From: Trabulsiella odontotermitis
Lineage (GTDB): Bacteria > Pseudomonadota > Gammaproteobacteria > Enterobacterales > Enterobacteriaceae
Direction of reading: 5' to 3'
Assembly: GCF_001297775.1 (NCBI RefSeq)
Contig: NZ_LIFX01000006.1
Location: 278,516 to 342,515 of the forward strand
Length of the DNA stretch: 64,000 nucleotides
A model generated the notes under the pieces. It made no database searches, was not told the DNA's origin, and saw only the letters and a program-made list of their open reading frames with translations. Every line of letters begins with the position of its first letter. The stretch's first letter is position 1. Below are positions 30,041 to 40,222 of this stretch, in pieces. The translations under genes were made by a program, and so were the position numbers.

Positions 30041-31873
30041 GTGCAACCTGAAAATATTACCCTGACGAATCCATTACAGCAGCGAAGCGACCTTGCGAAA
30101 TGGGTCCACGAAGTACTTGATGCGGTTACACCTTTTTTTAAAAAGGATGCCAGCCGCGTCGATCTGGCGAATTTTACGACGCACTACGGCCAGTCGATCG
30201 CCAGCATGGAAGCCTTTTCACGTTTGCTGTGGGGCGTCACGCCGTTACTGGCGGGTGGACAGGAACCTGCGCAATTTTCATTTTACATTCAGGCGATTAA
30301 AAACGGCACGAATCCCGCCCATGCCGATTACTGGGGGGAGCCTGGAGATTACGACCAGCGCGTGGTGGAAATGGCGGTTTATGGACTGCTGCTGGCGCTG
30401 GCGCATAACACACTGCTTCCGCATTTTAGCGAACAGGAAAAAACGCAGCTCTGGCAGTGGCTGAAGCAGAGCGAAACCGCCGCTATTCCTGATAATAACT
30501 GGCACTTTTTCCCCATTCTGGTGCAGGTCGGTTTTCAACAATGCGGCATGCCGGTCAACAGAGATGCCATTGAGCGCCATTTCGCCGCGATGGAACATTA
30601 CTGGCTCGGCGATGGCTGGTACAGCGATGGGCCGGGACGCCCGCGCGATTATTACATTTCGATGGGGTTTCATTTCTACGGATTACTTTACGCCACGCTG
30701 ATGGCGGACGTGGATCCTGAACGCTGCGCGACATTGCGCCAGCGGGCGGCCGTCTTCGCCAGTGATTTCATCCACTTCTTTGCTGACGATGGCGCCGCCA
30801 TTGCATTTGGTCGCAGCCTCACCTACCGCTTCGCGCAGGCCGCGTTCTGGAGCGCGGCAGCCTGGGCTGAGCTTGATATCTTTTCACCGGGCGTCCTCAA
30901 AGGGATTGTTCTGCGCCATCTGCGCTGGTGGCTGAAACAACAGCCGTATGATCGTGATGGCGTCCTCAGCGTCGGTTACAGCTATCCGAACCTGATAATG
31001 GCGGAAGATTACAACGCGCCAGGCTCGCCCTACTGGGGGCTGAAAACCGCGCTGGTACTGGCGCTGGGTGAAAACAGCGCATTCTGGCAGGCCGAAGAAC
31101 TACCGCTGCCAGAACGCGGTACACCACACGCCATCCCGCACGCTGCGCAGATCCTCGTGCATCAACATCACCATTTATGGATGCTGACCTCCGGCCAGCT
31201 GGAACTAAATAATTTCGTCAACACCGAGGCGAAATACTGCAAGTTCGCCTACTCCGCCCGCTTTGGTTTTACTGTTGAGCGCGGGCGATTCGGGTTAGCG
31301 CATGCCTCGCCGGATTCGATGCTGCTGTTAAGCGAGCACGACAACTACTGGCGCGGTCGCCGCGAATGTCAGGAGGTGGTGGTGAGTGATAACCAGATTT
31401 ACAGCCGCTGGCTGCCCTGGCACGACGTGACTGTCGATAGTTGGCTGGTAGCGTCCGGCGACTGGCAGATTCGTCTCCATCAGATTAACACCGCCCGCAG
31501 CCTCGACAGCGCGGAAGGCGGGTTCAGCCTGCGCAGTCGTCCCCTGCCGGAACAGCACTGTACCGCCGGGCAAAGCCGGTTGACGGGGGACACAGACACA
31601 ACCGCCATTTTTTGCCTTACCCCCCGGCCGCGCCAGGGCGAGATGGTTCTGACGCCGCCCAACAGCAACCTGCTGTTTGCGGATCGCGCTGCTGTTCCAC
31701 TGCTGCGAGGCGCATTACCGGCAGGAAAACACCTGCTGATCAGCGCCGTGTGGGCCGGTGATCGCGCCGATTTTAGCCGCGCGTCGCTACCGCAGGTATC
31801 CATCAATGACCGGATTGTCAGCATCTGCACTGCCGCAGGCGACACGGCGGTCACATTAACCGAACTGCCGTGA
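30041..31873 (+). CDS. DUF2264-family protein, probable polysaccharide-related enzyme
   Basis: A 610-residue soluble protein. The N-terminal about 370 residues are helical and rich in Trp and Tyr (for example NNWHFFPILVQVGFQQCGM and DGWYSDGPGRPRDYYISMGF), as in alpha/alpha-barrel polysaccharide enzymes and DUF2264. The remaining C-terminal part is beta-rich. No signal peptide is seen. The start is GTG with GGGAGGA upstream. It is the first gene of the cluster. DUF2264 members lie near oligosaccharide uptake and uronyl hydrolase genes; the reaction is unknown. Confidence 0.75.
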   Translation: MQPENITLTNPLQQRSDLAKWVHEVLDAVTPFFKKDASRVDLANFTTHYGQSIASMEAFSRLLWGVTPLLAGGQEPAQFSFYIQAIKNGTNPAHADYWGEPGDYDQRVVEMAVYGLLLALAHNTLLPHFSEQEKTQLWQWLKQSETAAIPDNNWHFFPILVQVGFQQCGMPVNRDAIERHFAAMEHYWLGDGWYSDGPGRPRDYYISMGFHFYGLLYATLMADVDPERCATLRQRAAVFASDFIHFFADDGAAIAFGRSLTYRFAQAAFWSAAAWAELDIFSPGVLKGIVLRHLRWWLKQQPYDRDGVLSVGYSYPNLIMAEDYNAPGSPYWGLKTALVLALGENSAFWQAEELPLPERGTPHAIPHAAQILVHQHHHLWMLTSGQLELNNFVNTEAKYCKFAYSARFGFTVERGRFGLAHASPDSMLLLSEHDNYWRGRRECQEVVVSDNQIYSRWLPWHDVTVDSWLVASGDWQIRLHQINTARSLDSAEGGFSLRSRPLPEQHCTAGQSRLTGDTDTTAIFCLTPRPRQGEMVLTPPNSNLLFADRAAVPLLRGALPAGKHLLISAVWAGDRADFSRASLPQVSINDRIVSICTAAGDTAVTLTELP

Positions 31874-31889
31874 TGTTGAGGATGAAAGC

Positions 31890-33167
31890 ATGAACACGAC
31901 CACCACACGCCGTGCACAGCTCAAAATGAGCACGTTTATCTTTCTCTTTTTCTTTACCTGGTCTTCGAGTTTCGGGCTTTATGCGCTGTGGCTCAGCCAG
32001 AAAGTGGGGCTGGACAGTATTACCATCGGCAGCGTCTTCGCCATCAACGGCGTTTTCGCGGTGATCCTCAAGCCCATCTACGGCTACATCATGGACAAAA
32101 TCGGCATGAGCAAATGGCTGCTCTATTTTGTCTGCGCGGTGTCAGCGCTGATGGCGCCGTTTTTTGTCTTCGTCTACCAGCCACTGTTGCTCAGCCACAC
32201 CACCATCGGCATCGTCACTGGCGCGCTCTATCTGAGTCTGGGCTGGTATGCCGGAGTCGCGGCGTCTGAGTCCTACGCCGATCGTTTCAGCCGCTTGTAC
32301 AACCTGGAGTTTGGCCGCATTCGCATGTGGGGCTCGCTGGGATGGGCGATGGCGGCGTCGGTGTCCGGCATCCTGTTTAACTTCACGCCGATGGCGAACT
32401 TTCTCCTCAGTAGCGGCACCTCGGTTCTGATGCTGCTGGTGCTGATCAGCCTGAAAATCGGCGACGCACAGTTGCACAGCAACAACGTGATTTCCGACAG
32501 CAAGATCGTCTTTAAAGACGTCATTCTGCTACTGCAAAACCGCAAGTTCTGGATGTTCAGCCTCTATGTGGCGGGCGTCGCATGGATGATGTTTATTGCC
32601 GAGCAGCAGTTCCCGCGCTACTTCGTGTCGTTTTTCACCACCAAAGAGCAGGGCAACGCCTGGTATGGTTATCTGAGCACCGTCCAGTCGGGCACGGAAT
32701 TTATCATGATGATGTTTATCCCGTGGCTAGTGAATCAGTACGGCGCCAAAAAAGGCTTACTGTTCTGCGGGATGGTCGTTGGCGCACGGCTGATCGCCTC
32801 CGGCCTGACGACCGATCCTGTCGTGATTTCAATCATCAAACCGCTGTATGGCGTGGAGATCTCGCTGCTGCTGATCTCAGTCTTCAAATACATCGCCGAG
32901 CATTTTCACAAAAAAGTGAATGCCACCATGTATCTGCTGGGCTATCAGGCGATGATTTACGTGGGCTCGATCGTCGTCGCGCCGCCCGCCGGTTATCTGT
33001 ATGACCGTATCGGCTTCGAGCATACCTATCTGCTGATGGGCAGTTGCGCCCTGCTGTTCACGCTGATTTCCGCTTTCACCCTGTCACGCTGCCACTCGGC
33101 GCGTGACACTGCCGCCCCGTTTACGCCTGTGCTGGATACCGTTCCCGCAGAGCCGTCGAAACATTAA
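31890..33167 (+). CDS. MFS oligosaccharide:H+ symporter (LacY/RafB type)
   Basis: A 425-residue inner-membrane transporter with about twelve transmembrane segments. The N-terminal FLFFFTWSSSFGLYALWLSQ and the loop PIYGYIMDKIGMSKW are typical of the oligosaccharide:H+ symporter family. It starts 17 bp after the DUF2264 gene. The neighbouring GH88 enzyme suggests import of a disaccharide carrying an unsaturated uronic acid. The substrate is inferred only. Confidence 0.85.
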   Translation: MNTTTTRRAQLKMSTFIFLFFFTWSSSFGLYALWLSQKVGLDSITIGSVFAINGVFAVILKPIYGYIMDKIGMSKWLLYFVCAVSALMAPFFVFVYQPLLLSHTTIGIVTGALYLSLGWYAGVAASESYADRFSRLYNLEFGRIRMWGSLGWAMAASVSGILFNFTPMANFLLSSGTSVLMLLVLISLKIGDAQLHSNNVISDSKIVFKDVILLLQNRKFWMFSLYVAGVAWMMFIAEQQFPRYFVSFFTTKEQGNAWYGYLSTVQSGTEFIMMMFIPWLVNQYGAKKGLLFCGMVVGARLIASGLTTDPVVISIIKPLYGVEISLLLISVFKYIAEHFHKKVNATMYLLGYQAMIYVGSIVVAPPAGYLYDRIGFEHTYLLMGSCALLFTLISAFTLSRCHSARDTAAPFTPVLDTVPAEPSKH

Positions 33168-33180
33168 TTCAGGAGAGATT

Positions 33181-34371
33181 ATGACCCGTTCTGTCGTTAC
33201 CGAGCCGCTGCGCCCCGTTGAACTGCACGCTGTCGATCGCCTCGCGTTAAAAGCGCGTCTGGAGACCGCGTTGCAACGTGCCCTGCGCCAGCTTGATAAG
33301 AACATCGTGGCCTTTGGCGACCGCTTCCCGGGTGAAGCCTGCGAAAATGGCGTCTGGCCGCGCACGGAAAATGTCGAGTGGACCACCAGCTTCTGGCCCG
33401 GACAGCTGTGGCTGGCCTGGGAGTTGAGTGGTGAGGAGAAATACCGTCAGGCGGCGGAGCGCTATCTGCCCTCTTTCGTGGAGCGCATTGAAAAACGCAT
33501 TGATACCGCGACGCACGATCTCGGCTTTCTCTATTCGCTCTCCTGCGTCAGCGCCTGGCGACTGACCGGCAACGAAACCGCCCGCCGCGCCGCACTACAG
33601 GCCGCCGATACGCTGATGGAACGCTTTAATCCGGTTGCCCGGATCATTCAGGCGTGGGGAGATTTAACCGATCCTGAGCAACAGGGGCGGATGATCATCG
33701 ACTGCAATATGAACCTGCCGCTGCTGTACTGGGCCAGTGAGCAGACCGGCGACCCACGCTATGCCGACGCCGCGACAGCGCATGTGAATCAGGCGGCGAA
33801 TTATATCGTACGCCCGGATGCCTCCACCTGGCACACGTACTACATGGACGTGACCACCGGCGAGCCACGCTTTGGCAATACCCACCAGGGTTACAGCGAT
33901 ACCTCCTGTTGGTCACGCGGTCAGGCGTGGGGCATTTACGGTTTCCTGCTGAGCTACCTGCACACCGGTGATAAACAAATGGTCGAACTTTCCCGCAGCC
34001 TGGCGCATTATTTCCTCAACCGTCTGCCGGACGATGACGTCTGTCACTGGGATCTGGCGTTACTCGGCACCGATGCCGTGCGCGACAGCTCAGCGGCGGC
34101 TATCGCGGCCTGCGGTTTGCTGGAACTGGTCAACACACTGCCGGTGCTGGATACGCATCGCGCCCATTATGAAGAGATGGCGCTGCGCATTATCGCCTCG
34201 TTGACCGAACACTATCTCAGCCGCGACGATGAACCGTGCGAAGGGCTGCTTAAACATTCGGTGTATCACATGGCGAGCGGCAAAGGTGTCGATGAGTGTT
34301 GTAGCTGGGGAGATTATTTCTATCTGGAGGCGCTGATCCGCGTCCGCCAGGTCTGGTCACTTTACTGGTAA
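33181..34371 (+). CDS. Unsaturated glucuronyl hydrolase (GH88)
   Basis: A 396-residue enzyme of the GH88 alpha6/alpha6-barrel family. Asp113 in HDLGFLYSL and Asp174 in IDCNMNLPLLYW correspond to the two catalytic aspartates of Bacillus UGL. SSWGDYF-like CCSWGDYFYLEAL and the WSRGQAWGIYGF segment are also family features. It hydrates the 4,5-unsaturated uronic acid left by polysaccharide lyases. AGGAGA precedes the ATG. With no signal peptide, it should act in the cytoplasm on imported oligosaccharides. Confidence 0.88.
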   Translation: MTRSVVTEPLRPVELHAVDRLALKARLETALQRALRQLDKNIVAFGDRFPGEACENGVWPRTENVEWTTSFWPGQLWLAWELSGEEKYRQAAERYLPSFVERIEKRIDTATHDLGFLYSLSCVSAWRLTGNETARRAALQAADTLMERFNPVARIIQAWGDLTDPEQQGRMIIDCNMNLPLLYWASEQTGDPRYADAATAHVNQAANYIVRPDASTWHTYYMDVTTGEPRFGNTHQGYSDTSCWSRGQAWGIYGFLLSYLHTGDKQMVELSRSLAHYFLNRLPDDDVCHWDLALLGTDAVRDSSAAAIAACGLLELVNTLPVLDTHRAHYEEMALRIIASLTEHYLSRDDEPCEGLLKHSVYHMASGKGVDECCSWGDYFYLEALIRVRQVWSLYW

Positions 34372-34379
34372 GGAACAAC

Positions 34380-34943
34380 ATGAAAACCGTCGCTGTTTTG
34401 CTGGCGCCAGGCTTCGAAGAAGGCGAAGCCATCGTCACCATTGATATCCTGCGTCGCCTGAATATTCAGGTTGAGACGCTCTCCTGCGGGGACACCCGCG
34501 ACGTCATCAGCTATCACACCATTCCGGTGATGGCGGATAACACGCTACAGGTCTGTTTTGACAAAACCTACGACGCGGTGGTGCTGCCTGGCGGTCCGCA
34601 GGGCAGCGTGTTTTTAGGCAACAGCGACAACGTGGTGGCCTTTGTTCGCCGTCACGATGATCTCGGTAAGCTGATTTGCCCGATCTGCTCGGCGGCAGCG
34701 CGGGTGCTGGCAAAGAACGGCTTGCTGAAGGGGCGTCGCTATACCTGTTCCGGGGATTTATGGCAACAGGTCACCGATGGCGTCTATGTCGATGCCGATG
34801 TGGTGGAGGATGGTAATCTGCTGAGCGGCAGAGGTCTGGGGCGGGTGTTTGATTTTGCGCTGACACTGGCCGCGCGGCTGGAAGGTGATGAGATGCCCGC
34901 ACGCGAACACGCCGGGCATATTTATTACCCGTGGATTATTTAA
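34380..34943 (+). CDS. DJ-1/PfpI-family protein
   Basis: A 187-residue DJ-1/PfpI fold protein. Glu residues of GFEEGEA (14, 15 and 17) and the nucleophile elbow Cys103 in [12 protein letters not shown] match DJ-1/YajL. Likely activities include protein or metabolite deglycation-like chemistry or a cofactor-free lyase/hydratase role in the sugar pathway. It is the last gene of the cluster, 8 bp after GH88, and overlaps the convergent yfcL end by 8 bp (34936-34943). Confidence 0.82.
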   Translation: MKTVAVLLAPGFEEGEAIVTIDILRRLNIQVETLSCGDTRDVISYHTIPVMADNTLQVCFDKTYDAVVLPGGPQGSVFLGNSDNVVAFVRRHDDLGKLICPICSAAARVLAKNGLLKGRRYTCSGDLWQQVTDGVYVDADVVEDGNLLSGRGLGRVFDFALTLAARLEGDEMPAREHAGHIYYPWII

Positions 34944-35214
34944 ACTTCGCCTGCTGATACAGGGTGTCCCACATGCCGAGCACCAGCGCCTGATCGCGCG
35001 GTGACAGTTCGCCTGCATGAATCGCGTTCTCAAGGCTGTGGGTCACTTTCTGATAAACAGCTTCCGGGGAGTGATCATCTCCGGCTTCCAGCTCTGCCAC
35101 CGCCAGCGTCAGGTGGCCACGCAGATAGCCACTGGCGAACAGTTCGTCATCGCTGGCGTGCTCAACCATGTCATCAATCAGCGCCAGGATACGGGTTTCA
35201 AATTCTGCGATCAT
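34936..35214 (-). CDS. yfcL: Conserved protein YfcL
   Basis: A 92-residue acidic protein nearly identical in its first half to E. coli YfcL ([17 protein letters not shown]). The role is unknown. It is the last gene of the minus-strand series prmB-aroC-mepA-yfcA-epmC-yfcL and follows epmC by 9 bp. Its final codons overlap the end of the DJ-1 gene on the other strand. Confidence 0.92.
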   Translation of the reverse strand: MIAEFETRILALIDDMVEHASDDELFASGYLRGHLTLAVAELEAGDDHSPEAVYQKVTHSLENAIHAGELSPRDQALVLGMWDTLYQQAKFK

Positions 35215-35223
35215 CTTCTTTCC

Positions 35224-35772
35224 TCAGTTTAAATCTTCCGGCCACGGGAAGTGTTCCGCCGTCATTTCCGGCGTCTGGTAATAATTCTGTAAAGCCCTGA
35301 TGAAACGCGCCGGACGCGCCGGGATCCCCTCCGCGAGGTAAGTCATCACCTGCGCATGTACCCGCCGCTGAAACACGATGCGATCAGGTTCAACGTCGCC
35401 TTCCAGGTTGTCGCAACTGACGTTAAACGGGAAGCCCGCCGCCACGCAAAACAACCAGTCAAACGCCTGCGGTTTCACCTCAACATCTTCAAACTGGCTT
35501 TGGGTGGCGGCATCACGCCCGTCCGGGCAGTACCAGTAGCCAAAGTCCACCAGTTTGCGCCGCGCTTCACCCGCGATGCACCAGTGCGAAATCTCATGCA
35601 GCGCGCTGGCATAAAAGCCGTGGGCGAAGACGATCCGGTTGTACGGTGCGTCGTCATCAGCAGGAAGATAGATCGGTTCGTCGTCGCCTTTAATCAGACG
35701 GGTATTAAAATCATCGGCGAAACAGCGGTCAAAAATGTCGATCAGCTGTTGATAATGATGTTGCTGTTCCAT
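35224..35772 (-). CDS. epmC: Elongation factor P hydroxylase EpmC
   Basis: A 182-residue enzyme that hydroxylates the beta-lysyl-lysine on EF-P after EpmA and EpmB act. The metal-site segment FYASALHEISHWCIAG with the HEISH motif is conserved. The ATG at 35772 overlaps the yfcA stop by one base (TAATG) and matches the E. coli start; an in-frame extension of six residues is not needed. Confidence 0.94.
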   Translation of the reverse strand: MEQQHHYQQLIDIFDRCFADDFNTRLIKGDDEPIYLPADDDAPYNRIVFAHGFYASALHEISHWCIAGEARRKLVDFGYWYCPDGRDAATQSQFEDVEVKPQAFDWLFCVAAGFPFNVSCDNLEGDVEPDRIVFQRRVHAQVMTYLAEGIPARPARFIRALQNYYQTPEMTAEHFPWPEDLN

Positions 35773-36581
35773 TAGTTGATCCCCAGCCACTGAAGGATTT
35801 CGGCCCCGTGGCTGTCATAAAGAAGTTTGGCACTCATCACGGCGGATACCACCACGATCATCGGGCGAATCAGCGACTGCCCTTTACTCAGTACCAGCCG
35901 CGAGCCCATGCGCGCCCCCAGAAACTGCCCGGCCATCATCACAAAACCGGTGGCCCAGATGACTTTGCCGCCCAGCATAAACAGCAGCAGCCCGCCGATG
36001 TTTGATGTGGCGTTCAGCACTTTGGCATGCGCGGTTGATTTGGCGAGGTTGAACCCGGCCAGCGTCACAAACGCCAGGGCATAAAAAGACCCTGCCGCAG
36101 GGCCGAAAAAACCGTCGTAGAAACCGACACAGCCGCCCGCGACCAGCGCAAACGGCAGACCGTGCAGCCGACGCTGCCGGTCATTTTCGCCGAGCTTAGG
36201 CATCAGCAGAAAATAGAGACCGATGCCAATCACCAGCAACGGCAGGATTTGCCGCAGTATCTCTGATTGTACGTGCTGCACCAGCAGCGCACCAGTGGTT
36301 GAGCCGATGAACGTCATCAGGATATTGAGCTTTTGATCCGCAAGATTCACCACTTTACGGCGAACAAAGTAGAACGACGCGGAGATGGAGCCGCCGCAGG
36401 CCTGCAGCTTGTTGGTCGCCAGCGCCTGCGCCGGTGACATTCCTGCCGCCATCAGCGCCGGGATGGTCAACAGACCGCCGCCGCCCGCCAGTGAATCAAT
36501 AAACCCTGCCACCAGTGCAATAAAAAAAAGCGTCACCAGCACGAGCGGTGACACCATAAATATCTCTACGAAATTTTCCAT
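35772..36581 (-). CDS. yfcA: TSUP/TauE-SafE family membrane protein YfcA
   Basis: A 269-residue inner-membrane protein with about eight transmembrane segments. The family motif GFIDSLAGGGGLLTIPAL at the N terminus is intact. TauE/SafE proteins export sulfur-containing or other small anions; the YfcA substrate is unknown. It is directly adjacent to mepA and coupled to epmC. Confidence 0.93.
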   Translation of the reverse strand: MENFVEIFMVSPLVLVTLFFIALVAGFIDSLAGGGGLLTIPALMAAGMSPAQALATNKLQACGGSISASFYFVRRKVVNLADQKLNILMTFIGSTTGALLVQHVQSEILRQILPLLVIGIGLYFLLMPKLGENDRQRRLHGLPFALVAGGCVGFYDGFFGPAAGSFYALAFVTLAGFNLAKSTAHAKVLNATSNIGGLLLFMLGGKVIWATGFVMMAGQFLGARMGSRLVLSKGQSLIRPMIVVVSAVMSAKLLYDSHGAEILQWLGIN

Positions 36582-37406
36582 TTAGAGTACGTGTTCGTCC
36601 AGTAATGCCTGACAGGAAGGCGGCAGCGGAGGCGGCGTCTTCTTCACAGGTTTGGTTGATCCCGGTTTTGGTGGTTCAAACCAGCTTTGCAGTTCCGCAC
36701 CACAGCCGTCTCCCGGCGGTGGCGGTGCCTGATCTACACACTCGAGACTGTTCGCCGGGCAGCGCAACCGCACATGCATATGCGCGCGATGCTGGAACCA
36801 CGGGCGAACTTTGCGCAGCCAGTCACGATCGGTACCGGCATCGAGGCAGAGTTGCTGTTTAATCGCCGCATTGACGAAAATCCTCGTGACGTCGTTATCT
36901 TTCGCCGCCAGCTTGATCATGCTACTGATTTCCGGTTTCCACAGTGACGGCACCACATGCCTGCCATCTGCGGCGACCAGATCCAGCGCCTGCGGTCTCA
37001 TCAATTGTGATGCGGTCCAGCGTGTTTTCGGCAACTGCAGGAAGATATCGACGTCGAGGCCACTCTGATGGCTGGCGTGCCCGCCGTTAAAGCGCCCGCC
37101 CGCTGGCATGCCCATATCACCGACCAGCACCGTGCCGAGCCCCAGGTTATATACCTGATTGCTGAGACGCTGAATGAAGAGAACCAGATCGGGATGACCG
37201 AAGTAGCGCAACTGCGCGGTGCGCATCACCTGATAGTTATCCGACTGCAACGGCAGCGCCTCGGCGCCAACGATGCAGCCATTGGAGAACGCGCCAATCG
37301 ACTGCGCACTGCCGCCGATCGGCTGGGTGATTTTCTGCCATGGCGTTGCCGCCAGAGCGGTCGTGGTTGCCAGCAATGCCAGCAGCGCTACAACGATGTT
37401 TTTCAT
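36582..37406 (-). CDS. mepA: Penicillin-insensitive murein endopeptidase MepA
   Basis: A 274-residue periplasmic LAS-type metallopeptidase that cuts D-Ala-mDAP cross-links. The signal peptide ends at ...TTALA before [10 protein letters not shown]. The zinc motif is seen as [16 protein letters not shown] (H-x6-D), with a later His in HMHVRLRCP. Cysteines in the C-terminal part match the known disulfides. It is separated by 2 bp from aroC. Confidence 0.96.
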   Translation of the reverse strand: MKNIVVALLALLATTTALAATPWQKITQPIGGSAQSIGAFSNGCIVGAEALPLQSDNYQVMRTAQLRYFGHPDLVLFIQRLSNQVYNLGLGTVLVGDMGMPAGGRFNGGHASHQSGLDVDIFLQLPKTRWTASQLMRPQALDLVAADGRHVVPSLWKPEISSMIKLAAKDNDVTRIFVNAAIKQQLCLDAGTDRDWLRKVRPWFQHRAHMHVRLRCPANSLECVDQAPPPPGDGCGAELQSWFEPPKPGSTKPVKKTPPPLPPSCQALLDEHVL

Positions 37407-37408
37407 GT

Positions 37409-38494
37409 TTACCAGCGAGGAATCGAGGTCGTCACGTCCGCGTTTTGCGCACGCTGACGCATAAAGTGATCCATCAACACAATCGCCAGCATAGCTTCGG
37501 CGATTGGCACCGCACGGATCCCGACACAGGGATCGTGACGCCCTTTGGTGATCATTTCCACTTCATCACCCTGGCGATTTATCGTCCGCCCCGGCACGGT
37601 AATGCTGGAGGTGGGTTTCAGCGCGATATTCGCCACAATCTGCTGACCGCTGCTGATACCGCCAAGAATACCGCCTGCATGGTTGCTCTGGAATCCGGCT
37701 TTGGTGATCTCGTCGCGGTTTTCGCTACCGCGCAGATTCACCACACCAAACCCGTCGCCGATTTCAACGCCTTTCACCGCGTTAATGCTCATCATCGCAT
37801 GAGCGATGTCCGCATCCAGGCGATCGAACACCGGCTCACCGAGTCCTGGCGGTACGCCGTCGGCAACCACGGTCACTTTCGCGCCGATGGAATCGCCCTC
37901 TTTTTTCAGCCCACGCATCAGTTCATCGAGGGCCTCGAGTTTATCCGGGTCCGGGCAGAAAAACGGGTTCTGCTCAACCTGCGACCAGTCTTTGATCGCC
38001 AGCGGAATGTCGCCCATCTGCGTCAGGCAACCGCGAATAACAATGCCGAATTTTTCGGCGAGAAACTTTTTGGCGATAGCGCCAGCCGCCACGCGCATGG
38101 CCGTTTCACGGGCGGAAGAACGCCCGCCGCCGCGATAGTCGCGCAGACCGTATTTCTGTTCATAGGTGTAATCAGCGTGCCCCGGGCGGAACAGATCCTT
38201 GATGGCGCCGTAATCCTGCGAGCGCTGATCGGTGTTTTCAATCAGCAGACCAATGCTGGTGCCGGTGGTGACCCCTTCAAACACGCCGGAGAGAATTTTG
38301 ACCTGGTCCGGCTCGCGACGCTGCGTGGTGTAGCGGGACGTGCCAGGGCGACGGCGGTCGAGATCGTGTTGCAGGTCGGCCTCGGTCAGCGGAATGCCTG
38401 GCGGCACGCCGTCCACAATACAACCGAGGGCCAGACCGTGCGACTCACCGAACGTGGTCACACGGAAGAGTTGTCCAATTGTGTTTCCTGCCAT
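37409..38494 (-). CDS. aroC: Chorismate synthase AroC
   Basis: A 361-residue FMN-dependent enzyme that makes chorismate, the last step of the shikimate pathway. Signatures [36 protein letters not shown] and [17 protein letters not shown] are all present. It follows prmB by 21 bp, as in E. coli. Confidence 0.98.
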   Translation of the reverse strand: MAGNTIGQLFRVTTFGESHGLALGCIVDGVPPGIPLTEADLQHDLDRRRPGTSRYTTQRREPDQVKILSGVFEGVTTGTSIGLLIENTDQRSQDYGAIKDLFRPGHADYTYEQKYGLRDYRGGGRSSARETAMRVAAGAIAKKFLAEKFGIVIRGCLTQMGDIPLAIKDWSQVEQNPFFCPDPDKLEALDELMRGLKKEGDSIGAKVTVVADGVPPGLGEPVFDRLDADIAHAMMSINAVKGVEIGDGFGVVNLRGSENRDEITKAGFQSNHAGGILGGISSGQQIVANIALKPTSSITVPGRTINRQGDEVEMITKGRHDPCVGIRAVPIAEAMLAIVLMDHFMRQRAQNADVTTSIPRW

Positions 38495-38515
38495 TACGGC
38501 TCCGAATTATCGTTA

Positions 38516-39448
38516 TTAATCTTTATAGAGACTGAAGTGTTCGCGCGCAGCCACCAACTGTGCTTTGGTCAGCATAAAGACGCCGTCACCGCCATTTTCA
38601 AACTCAAGCCAGGTGAACGGGACGTCCGGGTACTGCGCTATCAGATGTACCATGCTGTTCCCGACTTCACAAATCAGAATGCCATCGTCGCTGAGATAAT
38701 CCGGCGCATTGCCGAGGATCCGGCGGGTCAGTTTCAGCCCGTCAGTGCCGGACGCCAGCCCCAGTTCCGGTTCATGGCGATATTCGCCCGGCAGATCAGC
38801 CATGTCTTCCGCATCGACATACGGCGGGTTAGTCACGATAAGATCGTACTGCGTTCTTGGCAGGTCGCGGAAAAGATCGGAACGAATCGGCGTGACGTGG
38901 TGAATCAGACCATGATCGTCAATGTTCTGCTCAGCCACCTGCAGCGCGTCCGTGGAGATATCAACGGCGTCCACTTCCGCTTCCGGGAAAGCATACGCGC
39001 AGGCAATCGCGATGCAGCCGCTACCGGTGCACATATCAAGAATATGCTGTGGCTGATGTTGGATCAGGCCGCTGAAATGGTTGTTAATCAGTTCGCCAAT
39101 CGGTGAACGCGGCACCAGCACGCGCTCATCGACATAAAATTCATGACCGCAGAACCAGGCTTTATTGGTGAGATAGGCCACCGGAATGCGCTCGTTGACG
39201 CGGCGGATCACCCGCTCAACAATGCGGTGTTTCTCGCTGGAAGTCAGGCGCGCGGTATGCATGTCTTCCGGGATATCCAGCGGCAGATAGAGCGACGGCA
39301 GCACCAGCTGGACGGCTTCATCCCACGGGTTATCGGTGCCGTGACCGTACCAGATATTGGCGGCACTAAAGCGGCTGACGGACCAGCGCAGCATGTCCTG
39401 AATGGTTTGCAGCTCATTCACTGCTTCATCAACAAAAATTTTATCCAC
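38516..39448 (-). CDS. prmB: 50S ribosomal protein L3 glutamine methyltransferase PrmB
   Basis: A 310-residue SAM-dependent methyltransferase that methylates a Gln of ribosomal protein L3. The motif I region is [20 protein letters not shown] and the catalytic NPPY is in [14 protein letters not shown]. The start is GTG at 39448 with GGAGG seven bases upstream and gives the E. coli length. It leads the aroC operon and is divergent from smrB. Confidence 0.96.
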   Translation of the reverse strand: MDKIFVDEAVNELQTIQDMLRWSVSRFSAANIWYGHGTDNPWDEAVQLVLPSLYLPLDIPEDMHTARLTSSEKHRIVERVIRRVNERIPVAYLTNKAWFCGHEFYVDERVLVPRSPIGELINNHFSGLIQHQPQHILDMCTGSGCIAIACAYAFPEAEVDAVDISTDALQVAEQNIDDHGLIHHVTPIRSDLFRDLPRTQYDLIVTNPPYVDAEDMADLPGEYRHEPELGLASGTDGLKLTRRILGNAPDYLSDDGILICEVGNSMVHLIAQYPDVPFTWLEFENGGDGVFMLTKAQLVAAREHFSLYKD

Positions 39449-39614
39449 GCTTTCCTCCAGGGCACGCATCGCGTTATTTTCGGCGGCTAGTTTGCCACGA
39501 AGACGCCGAGAAATCAGCACTCTTGCTTATCTCAAACCAGGAAAAAACACGTTTTTCCTGCCCGATGCGCAACGAGTCGGGTAAACTACCTGAAAGAAAA
39601 GATGAGAGTCACTA

Positions 39615-40166
39615 ATGAAAAAGAAACCCTCGCTCAGCGTGGAGGACAAGACGCTGTTCCGGCAACTGATGGTCGGGACGCAGCAGATTAAACAGGACAC
39701 CATCGTTCATCGCCCGCAGCGTAAGAAAATCAACGACGTGCCAGTGAAGCGCTTATTGCAGGAACAGGCAGACGCAACCCACTATTTTTCGGATGAGTTT
39801 CAGCCGCTGCTGAACACCGAAGGCGCAGTGAAATATGTGCGTGACGACGTCAGCCATTTTGAGCTGAAAAAACTGCGGCGCGGAGATTACTCGCCAGAAC
39901 TGTTTCTTGATTTGCACGGATTAACACAGTTGCAGGCGAAGCAGGAGTTAGGGGCGCTGATCGCCGCCTGCCGTCGGGAACATGTTTATTGCGCCTGCGT
40001 GATGCACGGCCACGGGAAACATATCCTTAAACAGCAAACCCCGCTGTGGCTGGCGCAGCATCCGCATGTAATGGCTTTTCATCAGGCGCCAAAAGAGTAC
40101 GGCGGCGACGCCGCGCTGCTGGTGCTGATTGAAGTCGAAGAGTGGCAACCGCCGGAATTACCCTGA
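39615..40166 (+). CDS. smrB: Ribosome rescue endonuclease SmrB
   Basis: A 183-residue protein with a C-terminal Smr domain. The [14 protein letters not shown] motif and the [11 protein letters not shown] segment carry the catalytic DxH and GxG features. SmrB cleaves mRNA at collided ribosomes. The N-terminal helix-rich tail that contacts the ribosome is present. It ends at a bidirectional terminator shared with sixA. Confidence 0.95.
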   Translation: MKKKPSLSVEDKTLFRQLMVGTQQIKQDTIVHRPQRKKINDVPVKRLLQEQADATHYFSDEFQPLLNTEGAVKYVRDDVSHFELKKLRRGDYSPELFLDLHGLTQLQAKQELGALIAACRREHVYCACVMHGHGKHILKQQTPLWLAQHPHVMAFHQAPKEYGGDAALLVLIEVEEWQPPELP

Positions 40167-40169
40167 AAC

Positions 40170-40203
40170 AAAAAGCGGGAAGCACAAGGCTTACCCGCTT
40201 TTT
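40170..40203. terminator. Bidirectional terminator between smrB and sixA
   Basis: AAAAAGCGGG (40170-40179) and CCCGCTTTTT (40194-40203) form a perfect 10-bp stem around a 14-nt loop with A and T runs at its base, directly after smrB and before the convergent sixA stop. Confidence 0.88.
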
Positions 40204-40222
40204 CGCTTTGCAGAAATCGCTG

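Noticed and set aside
37340..39106. Very long open frame (588 codons) opposite mepA, aroC and prmB
   Set aside because: Three well-identified genes occupy the other strand. The frame has no ribosome site and reads as His/Arg-rich shadow sequence.
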